A DNA stretch of 64,000 bases. It comes from Athripsodes cinereus (taxonomy: Eukaryota > Arthropoda > Insecta > Trichoptera > Leptoceridae). The notes under the pieces were generated by a model that was not told where the DNA came from, did not search any database, and saw nothing but the letters and a program-made list of their open reading frames with translations. Position numbers and translations under genes: made by a program. The stretch covers positions 3,224,001 to 3,288,000 of the forward strand of contig OX388322.1 in assembly GCA_947579605.1 (NCBI GenBank), in the 5' to 3' direction. Positions 23,901 to 35,900 of the stretch are shown piece by piece (positions within the stretch are counted from its first letter, which is position 1; every line of letters begins with the position of its first letter).

Positions 23901-26900
23901 AATTAAGGTTTTATATCGCGTGTCAAATGTAACAAACATGATTCAAAGATTTAAATCTTTGTGAAGTTGTTTTGGTAAAAATACCATTAGAATACTCTAT
24001 TTTCAAAGAGACTAAGGTTTAAAATCGCGTGACATATATCACAAACGAGATTTAAGGATTTAAATCTTCGTGTCGTCTTTTGGGAAAAAGGCCTTTAAAA
24101 TACTTTATTTTCAAAGAGACTAAGGTGAAAATCGCGTGACAAATTCCACGAACGAGAACGAATGTTAAGAACGAATTGTTTTGAAGAACGATGTCTCAAG
24201 TACCGATTCCTGAGAAAGAACTGGATTTACCAATACTACTAGCTATAGGTATATGATGCGGATTCTAATTGAAATTTATGCGATAGAGTATGCATGCCAA
24301 GGTTCTATCCATCTATTTAACTCTTATTATACATGCGGATGGTTAGTGGTTTATTTGGGTTTTACGGAGCAGTGAACACGGTTAGGAGTATAGACAGAAG
24401 TAAGTGCCGGTAATAAATCCACTTTGGTGGAGGTGGACCAACGATAAAATTATTAATACCATTATTGTCTTACGTACTTATATAGGATCTCGAATTCAAA
24501 GTCCAGTTGACTGATAATAGTGAAGTTATATTTATATTTTCTTGAGGAATTTATCGTTTATATCGTAAGGGTTGTAAATATTAACTATACTACTATACTA
24601 TACTCTAACGCCGTATCCCAAGTGGGGTAGGCAGAGAGGATGGAACTCCATACAGACTTATCCTTACATACCTTTTCTCCTTCTACATTCACGCACGTGT
24701 GTCGATTTCTCATACTCAGCGTACGGCCTTCCTCTTGAGTTAAACTTCTCCCGAGGCCGACCTACTACACTTTCACGAAACAAGCATAAGTATTTTTATT
24801 TGCTGTGAAGGTGTTTAGGTGTGTGTTTGTTTTTTTTTGAAAACCCAGATTTGTTCGATAATAATCGAAATTCCATATTCGCATTCGCACCTTGCATTAG
24901 ATTGCGTACACTATTAATTTACATTCATACCATCACGGCATTTCCCACAAGTGAGGTAGCCAGCGGGCAAACTGAATGGAATGAACAATAAAAAAATAAT
25001 ATATTCAGGATGGGTGACGTGCCTCATCACTCTTGCCAGTTGCGTTATACGTATAGTTTTACTGACACCTGCCTTAGACCAGTATTTTTTTGCGAATGTG
25101 CTTATTCCGGTTTGAGTACCTACCTACCTACTTTTATTGTCATAACACCTCCATGTTTTGAAGGCGATAAATTACTATGGAAATTATATGGTAGCAGAAA
25201 TTGATTTTAGCAACAAGTGCCCCAGCAATATATATATATATATTTATTATTATTATTATACCATCACGGCACATCCCACAAGTGGGGTAGCCAGCAGATC
25301 AGCTGCATGTAAGAAACATGCAAACTGTCCTCTCCGTGCCAATATAAAATCAAGACATTCAGGATGGGTGGCAAACCTCATCGCTGAATTTAAGATGTAA
25401 AATGTCTCAATTTTTTCGAACACCTACCTTTTACAGGACACTCGAAAACTTACGCAGAAGAGTGGGAGACCAATTCTTTACCGGGTGCTCCACGGGATAT
25501 ATATTTTTACTATACCTACTATACTATACCATCACGGCATATCCCACAAGTGGGGTAGCCAGCAGATCAGCTGCATGTAAGAAATATATTTTTTTTTAAA
25601 TATATTTTAGAAATATATTAAATATATATTTTTTAATTTACATAAAGTTCAAATCACTTCTCATTCCTCATTTCTAACTTAAAACCTTATAATAAATAAA
25701 GGAATGAACATTAATAATAACAAAATTTAGTAAGCATGTGAATAATTGTTAATTTTTATGAGTTCATTTCTCTGTTTAGAGAACGCTCTGCAAATCCCTA
25801 AGCACGTACCACCTACATAAAGTGCATCTTTTGTCTATTCCACCGCTTTCGTGGGGAGCATTATACAGTTACTGGGTTTTATTAGATAAGTAATAAAGTT
25901 TTGATTTCATTTCGCATCATTATTTACATACACGCTGCTGGGTAAGTAAGGTACGTCTTTCATTAGTCGGGCGGGCGTCCCGCCGGGTTCCAGGACATAT
26001 GGCCGCGGTAGCGCGCGCAACTCGCATCTCTATAGCAACCGGCGGTCGTAAAATTTTATGAGGCGACAAAACTTGTGGGGTGTTGGTTGGCTGTTCGTCT
26101 TTGAGAGCAGCAGTACAGTCACAGTGCACAGTAGACATCGCCGGTTTGAGAGGGGAGGTATGTGACAGGGAGGGCACTCTATGGAATGCGGAGGGGTTGA
26201 GTGCTGACTAGCGGTACCTACACAGACATCTACCCCACGATACTTGAAACTTCCTCTGCATAGAATAGCTTCACTTAGGTCCGATATTTCAATGTGACCT
26301 TAGGACGTCACTTATCCTGAGATGCCCCTGATTTGGATATTTTCGTCTTTTAAATCTGATAAAACGTAATTTTGGACAACTATTTTACACCTAATATAAG
26401 GGACGAATTCAGTGACTCGTAATAGCCTTTATGACTTGTTATTTCTATAATTATTATCAAAATTAGACTGGTCAATAATAGGTGAAAAAGAAAGTAACAT
26501 TTAGATGAAAAAGCTATCGGACATCTTTGAGGGTCACCTATCTTTCCCTTACATGTTGTTGTGAAATATTGAAGTTATTGATAGTAATAATAACTCTTTA
26601 TTGTTGTGATAATACATAATACATGCAATAGGCGTGCTTTATGCCTGGCGGCAACCTCTTCCGGCAAACCTGTATACAAGTGTGACATTGTTTAACAGGA
26701 ACAGAGAATAAAAATGATTAAATAAACATACATATATCTAGGTAGGTATATATAAATAACATACACACCATCACGCCGCTTCCCTTGTGGGGTAGGCAGA
26801 AAGAATCGAACGCCACTTCCTCCTATTCAATGTGCTCAACATGTGTCCGTTCTAAGGCTCTGGTTTTTATGATCTTGTCATTTGATCCTCGGATGGCCAC

Positions 26901-29900
26901 GTCTCTCACATAAATTACATTCACGCATAACATCCATCCACATCGATCCACTGTTTATGTGAATAGGAATTTTGGGTAGAGACTGGGTTATTAAGGAAAC
27001 GCTTTTGCGATTGATTGTGTTAATTTTAAAGCAAATTTAACTGAATTAAGAGCTACTTCGGGATAAGGATGCATTGAAATATCGGACCTTAGAGCGCAAT
27101 ATGCACAGCACAGTAGTGCAGCTATATTGTACAATAATATAGACTGCACTTTTCACCTATTGGCACACGATGAGTTCATAGGCAATATCGTTTCCTACAC
27201 TATTATTATTATTTGACATTATGTATGCAAGCATTTAGATTATTTCTCATCTAGTAAAGATTGAAACATTCCAATCAAGTCAACTCCAGAAATGGGTAGA
27301 AACATTCTTTTCACTCCAAGAACCGACCCCACGGCCCTTCGCTTACAACTTTGTAAAAACAAAAATATGATTAACATTATTTACACTTCGTAGTAAGTTA
27401 GTCCAGTCTCCGGCGTCCGATTGTGTCAAAAATTCTAAAATGATTAAGGATTGAGAAATGCTGCCCGCCCCGAAATTTATTTTTTTGATGCTTTTTGATT
27501 TTAATTCACCCATGAAGTTAATGATGCGTTAGTCTATTCAACGCTTAATGCCTTCTCATGAAGTTGATCTGCCATTAAGCGATTCCATGATTAGTAAGGC
27601 ATTATTGAATGTATTTTCTTAATTGAAACTTAGCTTTAATCTATACTTATTCATAATTGAGGGCTTTAGATGCAAAAGCACATCAATTCTGGAACATTAA
27701 AATTGAGAAGACAGCACATTATTTCGATTTTTACTTGAATTAGTTAGGCGGATTTTCATTGTATCGACTTAACTACAGTGTAGCCTGCGAAAATACGAAC
27801 TTTTTTCATTCGTAATTAAATATTTGTGAAAAGTGTATCGACGTGCCTTTGAATTTGATCCCCTCATTTGTTTTTTAATTTCAAAAATCCCTGTCGTTGC
27901 ATAAAATTGTGAATATTTTTTTAATTTAATAAAAAAATACTGTCGTGAGGTCAATACTCATCTCGTTGCGAAGTGAAGACATTAAGAGTACTATGACCTG
28001 AAGAAGATAATATACACCTAATGTTGGGTATATTATGCAAAGTTACTCTTTTGTCCATTTACCGTCTATGTTGTGATGTTTATTAACGCTTATTACTTGT
28101 ACTACTAGCTTTTAATACGGTTTCGTTCAGGTAATAATCATGAATTGACAAATCAACATATTAACCAAATAGGGAGGAATGGAGAAGAAAATCCTAACTC
28201 GTTGCAGACCAATCCAATGGATTGTAACCCATTATATATGTATAACTCAATTCATATGCGATAATCCCGCGTTTTGCATTTTTTGTTGTGTAAACATTTG
28301 TTGGTATACCTACTGTTTGATACCTATAAACTCGTTTATTTATTTAACCCCGACAAAGTATAAGGTCGCTCTCTCTTTTTGTAAGTTTTTGAGGGTCCTG
28401 TAAAAGGCAGATGTTCGGAAAATATCACGTGCAAGACTTTTAACAACTTCAATTCAGCAGCAATGAGGCGTGCCACCTATCCTGAATGTTTTATTTTTTA
28501 TGACTGAGAGAACACGATGTGTGTGTTTATTATATGCAGTTAGTTTTTTGGATGCTTGCTTTTATAGTAGCCATTGGTTTTCCTATTGCATGTTAAAAGC
28601 GGTAGTAAAGGATATGCACAAACGAAGTACATAATAATATGGTATTCCAGTGTCTGTGTTTTGGGTAGCAAAATTCCATAATGAAATTGAAAAACAAATG
28701 TTTTTTTCTCATTGTCTATTGACAATGTCCTGGGGCCTGAGTCAATAACACATTTTCACGTTACGTTTTCGTTCCGTTAACGTTCGAGTATAGACGAAGT
28801 TGCAAACAAGTGTCAATTTCGTTGCTAGATACACAATAGTTACGAAAATTAACACTTTGGCGCAACATCGTCTCAATTTGAACGCTAACGGAACGAAAAC
28901 GTAACGTGAAAATATGTTGTTGACTCAGGCCTCTGAAAAGATAGACGTTTCTCTCAATCAAAATAATAGAAAAAACATAAAACATTTGAATTAATTTATA
29001 GTATATCCACAGTGAATTTTTATTGGACACGAGCCGGCTTTCAAGAGCTTCCGCTCTCATCATCAGGCTGGCGAAAAGTAAAGAAATTACAAGTTGGTAA
29101 CGTAATTAATTCAACATGAATTTCCACCAAGTACCGTCGGTTGAAAATATCAACTTTATAAAACATTTGTTTTTTTTTATTTATTAATTTCATTACATAA
29201 TATGAATAAACGGACTTCACATTTTAGTTTTAAGCACTGATGTAGGTACAATGTTTGACCTTTTTATCCTTTTCATAGAACAAGATTATAATTTTATATT
29301 AAAATCGAAACGGTGACCTTTCGTTTTCTGAATAGGTATAAACATTTAAAATACCTTTCTCTTTCACACCCCTTCACGTGCCGTCTACTTCTTCGAATAC
29401 ATTCATCCCTTTCTATTTCTTGTGTCTTTGACTTCTAATATTCCTACACTCTTTCCCTCTCGTTGCTATTTGGGAGGGAGGTGGATTTGGCGTGATTCAT
29501 AAGAAATTTGGATGCATCGAACTCCCCCTAACATTTCAACAGAAATATCGTTAGTATTTATAGTTACCTACCGCTTTTACTAACAGTTTTCTTGGTATTG
29601 TTTTCGCGACTGTAGGTGAATTATTATATTGCTGCCCTTACCAGTGGCGGTACTAGACATTTTATGTTAGTCATACTTTCGTAATGAAAAAAAAATACTT
29701 GTTCTGAATTTTCACAATTTGGAACCTATTGATGAAATGAGGAAATATCTGACATGTTATTTTTTTCCCCCGTCTTTATATTTTCAATTTGGCAAGGAAT
29801 ATGATATCCCGTGGAGCACCCGGTAAAGAATTGGTCTCCCACTCTAATCCGTAGTTTTCGAGTGTCCTGTAAAAGGCAGGTGTTCGAAAAAATAAGACAT

Positions 29901-32900
29901 TTTACATCTTAAATTCAGCGATGAGGCTTGCCAGTCTTGCCACCTATCCTGAATGTCTGGATTTTATATTGGCACGGAGAGGACAGCTTGCATGTTTATT
30001 ATATGCAGCTGGTCTGCTGGCTACCCCACTTGTGGGATATGCCGTGATGGTATAGTAGTAGTAGTATATGATATTATACTACTAGGTATACCATCGCAGC
30101 ATATCCCAAAATAATGTGGTGTAGCCAGCAGACCACCTGCACATGATAAACATGCTAACTCTCCTCTCCGTGCCAATAAAAAATAAGACATTCATGACGG
30201 GTGGCAAATCTCATCACTAAATTTAAGATGTAATTTTTTTCGATGTGATATATTGCACGTTCTTATTTATATCAAGTTTTGTATAGCAATTTGAAAGAAT
30301 TGCATTTTTTTTATTTTTAATAAGAATTTCAAACCCATATAACGTCTTATCAAGCGTATGGTCGGACCTAGAAATTTTGTAGTACCTAATGCACACAACT
30401 GTAATGACATGCTTTGATACTTTGCGTTATGAAGAGGACATTTTTGTATGTATGGAAAGCACACCACTGATTCTTGAATATCCTTCCTTTGATTAGATTA
30501 TTTTGTCGATAGTAATTAGGTTTGCAGATGTTTACAACTAAATGCTTTGGGCGATTTAGCTTATTAAAACGAGTTTCCCCTTTTGTAAATTTGTTAATGG
30601 AATCTCTATCATTATTTTATAATATTTCCAGGATTTGTCGACGTATTTTTGTGTTGTACCGAATAATACGATAGGTATTTATAATAAAAGATAAATATGT
30701 TGATCCCTAGAGGCCAATGGTCTTTTTAGAGTGCTCTTCTTTATTATGTATAAATATTTTTGATTATTATTTTTACTAATATTTAATTAATCTGGATTGA
30801 ATTTAACACAAAACTACATGTATTTGGGCTTATTTGAAATCCAGATTCGTTTTATTTAAAGGTTCTTAACGTGTTTATTTATTTATTACAAGCACAAAAC
30901 GGACAATAACTACATTATTATATAAGATCTTTCAGAGATCAGCTATCATCCGACAACATGCGCCACAATTAATTTAAAATATATAGATACGATGTTGATC
31001 TTAGTGTAATACGCGTGAGGTCAATTATTATACGAGTGTGTTTAACAAAGTTCAAACATAATATTATTCTATTATAGGTTTGATTATTCCTTTCCACAGT
31101 TCATCATCGCTTTGTAGATGCCTACCTTGTACTGTTTGTATATGTGTATAAAATACATTGTATATTTACACAAGCTGCCGATAAAACGCTATCCGCCACA
31201 CGCACGTACCACTCTACTCTATATTATTATCTACACTTTTAGATAATATGAAATGTTGTCGACTGTTCGGGAATATGCGTCTCATTACGGAAAGCCTAGG
31301 TTGTGCCTAGCCTAGATCTGGGAGATAATGGGAGTACTTCGTGAGAAATGCATCTTATAGAAAATGTTCTTATTCAATGTCCACAGCGTATTAACATACT
31401 TTTACTTTGTATATATTTAGACCTCGCGAATTATCTTTTCCTAAAGTGATCTTATTGAAATGCAATCAGCCCATGTTCTACGGTTCTTTGGCCCTTCTTT
31501 AAAAAAATATTCAATCATTTTTTTTTTAGTTATTAAGTGTGATTTTTATAATATAATGAGTTCAGTAGTACATTGTAATTGATAATGAACAGCTGGTAAT
31601 GTTCGAAAACGTTCTGACGTTTAAATAATGTGTAGTGGAAATAAAACAATGTTTTGTTATACTTAAAATTTATTGTTTTATAAAATCTGTACCTGAGAGC
31701 CATTTAGTCTTAAGTACTAAAATGCCATTTTAAAATTCAACTTTTTAATCGAAAAAATCTCAACATTTTACTAGTAATTAGCTGTATATAGTATATACAT
31801 CTTATTACATAGACCCCATAGTATAGACCCTAAGCATTACTGTACTTAAGACTTACGACTAATGTGTTATATCCGCTTTTTTCGTAACTTTGGCATTTTT
31901 GTCAAAAATGCACTTAAGTCCCTCCACTTAAGGCTCTCAGGTACAGAAATATTCAACTTACATTCTAAAACACAAATACCTCTCCGCAAAAATTTTCGGA
32001 CTCAACTTTTAACTTCAATACTTTCTTCTAAACTCTTGAAGTTTTTCGGATAGCTTGTTGTGTAACCTCCACCGCTGTTGACTTTCAAAAATATATTGTA
32101 ATTATAATGATATTATTGTCTCCTTGGGCTAAGAAGTTTATCGTTCCCTAGCCTATGTTTTTTTTTATGCATTTGTATTGATTCAGTGTGCCTGCAACAA
32201 TTACAATGGGTATACCTAGGTACTGGACACACTAGTTGTTTATTATGATAGAGAGTAAAGACTTCAGATCAACCTCTTTCTCTGTGATGTGAGCCGAGAG
32301 GGCTGTTGCTTCTAAATTTTACTGTTATAATAATCTAACTATAACTTACTAACATAATAATAATAAATATTTTAGTTCGTTTGTATATACCTATTTTTGT
32401 AGTAAACTCACACACCTTCTTTCAGATAAATACATCCTCTTCGTCATCCTTTCATCTTGCATAATCTAATATATAAAATCCTCGTGTCACGATGTTTGTT
32501 ATCATACTCTCCGAAACGGCTGGACCGATTTTAATGAAATTTTGTGTGCTTATCGGGTAGGTCTGAGGATAGGCCAACATCTATTTTTCATACCCCTTAA
32601 AGCTAAGGGTGGTGCACCCCGATTTTTTTTTATTTTTATTTGTTTATGGTGAGGCATTAAAAAATACATACAGCCCTAAATTTTCACCCTTCTACCATCA
32701 ACCCCTATTTTCTTTATAGCGATATTAGTAATCTAGAAATAATGTACATGGCAAAACAACGTTTGCCGGGTCAGCTAGTATATTATGTATTTCGTACTGA
32801 TTGTTATTATTATACATATTGTTGAAATCTGGAAATGCTTTTATTTTTGTCTTATTGTAGGTATTTTGTGTTTACGTCTCTCAGCTAGAGGGACACCGAA

Positions 32901-35900
32901 GGAATGTATAGCTAAAAGATTTCGTACATGGAGATTTTGGCCGTCCAGCCCTTCAGGCTACCCACCATGGCACCTCTCGTATGGACAAAGTTGTTGGTGT
33001 AGAAATTTAATTGGATGAATAGAAGTCCCCAGACATCTGAGCTAGAGTCTCGGCCTCGTGAACAGGAGTCCGTGGTTCGATCCCCGTCAAACTCTCCTTT
33101 CACGATACAAGCTTTAAGCTTACTGTGAAAGAAGTATAAGGTTGTATTTGAGTTTATAACAAAACCCAGATATATATATATATTTTTTTAATAAAATTTG
33201 TGACTATTTTTTTCATGGTGAAGCCGAATTAGATGCTAGTGCATTATAATATCAGATAGTTATTACAGTAGAGGCACATCACAAGGTGCGGATTGATTGT
33301 AAACACTAACAAACACATAAAACTACTATTTAATTCGGGCTAATACATAATATTACATATGTATATTGTATACACACTGCTGGGTTTACTGGAAGCCGTC
33401 AATCGACGCCTCATCAAAACTAAAGGAACACAACATATTTATTTTACGTATTATATACTTAGGTACTAAAGTAGATTTTAGTTTATGGTATTATTATTTT
33501 CACCGCTCCGTGGAGTCCCCGGCAAAGATTTTTGTCTCCCACTTTTTTGTGAGTCTTCAAGCATGCGGTAAAGGATCACTTTATCTCTTCTTTTCCCTTG
33601 TACTTTCTCACTTCTTTCCTAATATTTTTTTTATAAAAACGGTCGCATGCTGAGTAAAAAAAATTGGAAGACATGTTTGAGGAGATGCTTGAACTTGGAC
33701 GAAGCGGTAGTAGTGTGCAAGGTCCAACAGTCCAATTGGCGTTTCGTCCTTTATGTCTACCACACAATGAATGCAGAAAGATAAATACTATACTATACCC
33801 TCACGCCATGTCCCAGGAGGGGTAGGAAGAGAGAACGGAACGCCATATAGATCTATCCTTACATACTTCTTTCGCTTCCTCTACATTCATCCAGTTTCTC
33901 ATACATGCACGCCGATTTCTCTTACTCAACACGCGTCCGTCCTTAAGAAAGGTCCACGTGATCAACCCACGTGGTTCTTGGAAGTCCACGCTTCCTCACA
34001 CACCTTCTTTCAGATAAATACATCCTCTTCGTCATCCTTTCATCTTGCATTCGCTCAACATGTCCAAACAAGAAAGATAAATACGTAGATATAAAAACAA
34101 AGTTCTGCCTCTGTAGTAATAACGTTCTTCTACGCCCTCGCCTTTATCCCATCTACTTGGGGTCGGCTCTCTTAGTCCTCATCTTCAAAGTTTTCGGGTC
34201 CCCTGCATCCTCCGGACGCAACTCTGCCTCCTTCAGGTCCCTGGCAATTGTGGACATCCAGGTGGTCACTGGTCTGCCTGTTCTTCTGGGTCATACTTCT
34301 ACGTCCGTTGTCCTTTTGCTCATATTATCCTGTGGCAGTCTCAAAATGTTTCTGTACCATTTCTGTAGTAATAATATTCAGAACAATTAGTTTTACAGTG
34401 TCCTTGAGGTGCCTTGGCACGTAAACGACATTTTTATGTTGTCCAATAATAATAATAATAAATAAAAAATAGGTGAAACGAAAAATATTTGACATTCTAG
34501 GTCCGTTTATATAATACCTACATTTAGTTATGTCAGATAAAGGGGTAACTCTGAAATATTTAATAATTAATTAAAAAAAATAGATTAAACGGTTAATTTA
34601 TACATAAAAATTCAAAAATCTTTTGTAATAAACACTAAACTTGTAATATTGCTAGAAAGTTTCTGAACACAGATATTTCAGGCACAATGCTGGTATTTTG
34701 AATCCGCGTTTTGAACGTAATCCTTTGATATTCTGTATATCTGGATAGGTGAATTTTTCCCGGCATTAGACTGTTAAGTTTTTGTGTGACCATGACTGAT
34801 CATAATAAATGAAGACTTATCTGGTTGTATAATGCTGAGAAGTACAGATGGCAATTTTGCCGCCGCGTTAAATAATAAAAAATACATTCAGGTGTTGCTA
34901 CCTAACATTTCAGGAAGCATGTTTAATAATAATTATCGTATCACTATAAGTTTTATCTATTGATAATATAGATAGATTATCTAGTTGTCGGTATCTACCG
35001 ACTTTTGTAGATATTGTGATCTGATATAACCGTAGATACGTACATATTATTATATAATATCTTTAACGTGTGTATGTTTATTGTTCACCTTCATTATTTA
35101 TATTATATGTTGTAATATACACAGCGAGATGATAACAAGAATAGCATGTGTTACGTGTATGTATTACTTTACAATTTACACCCCCCATATCCGTTCTTAC
35201 CTATGTTGTGCTTATTAAAATTATTGTTTATCATACGTCAGTTCCTGTCCTATAGTATCTGTGTATTACAATGTATATTAAATACTTTTTGGATAAATGT
35301 ACTATTACTATACCATCACGGCATATCCCACAATTGGGGTAACCAGCAGACCAGCTGCATGTAACAAACATGCAAGCTGTCCTCTCCGTGCCAAATCAAA
35401 ATCAAGACATTCAGGATGGGTGGCAAACCTCATCGCTGAATTTAAGATGTAAATGTCTTCATTTTTTCGAACACCTGCATTTTACAGTACACTGGAAAAC
35501 TTACGGAGAACAGTGGGAGACCAATTCTTTACCGGTTGCTCCACGAGATAACTATATTAAATAAAAAACACACTTGTAGTGCAACCCCATTTTATTGACA
35601 CATTTCTTGAATAAAGACAAAATAACTGCCTTTCACAAATAAATATAGAAACCATAGAAATAGAATAAATTTAAATATTACCATCAGTGTAGGTACACAT
35701 TGTAATGAATGCAACAGTTTCTGAAGGTTTCATTTCTCTAGTTTTCGAAAGAAAAGATGTTGGATTTTGATTGAAGTGTTATGGTAGGATACTGCAGAGA
35801 TACTTTTTAAAGAATATACAAAATTTAAAAATCTTCTAAATTAGTCTTCTGGGTACATCTTTGCGGGAGTAATATTCGGTAAATCACTTTCTGAGGTCTT

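Larger units (their letters stand above)
26275..27092. mobile_element. Inverted-repeat element interrupted by later insertions
   Basis: The arms 'ttaggtccgatatttcaat' (26275-26293) and its reverse (27073-27091) match at about 17 of 18 bases. Between them lie a retroelement tail (26582-26700) and a family-B fragment (26764-26960). A related half is at 20371. The outer boundaries are not defined. Confidence 0.45.
29642..30469. mobile_element. hAT-like MITE interrupted by two family-A copies
   Basis: The left end CAGTGGCGGTACTAGAC and right end 'atggaaagcacaccactg' match the family seen intact at 60099-60386. The outer 8-mers do not match (gcccttac versus attcttga), so the two ends may come from different insertions. 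Family-A copies fill the middle. Confidence 0.55.

Noticed and set aside
32850..33020. Possible coding exon before the tRNA-derived SINE at 33035
   Set aside because: No splice sites or recognisable protein motif; it may be part of an unassigned repeat.
33366..33653. 95-codon open frame on the plus strand
   Set aside because: It runs through a family-A fragment and low-complexity DNA and shows no recognisable domain or splice context.
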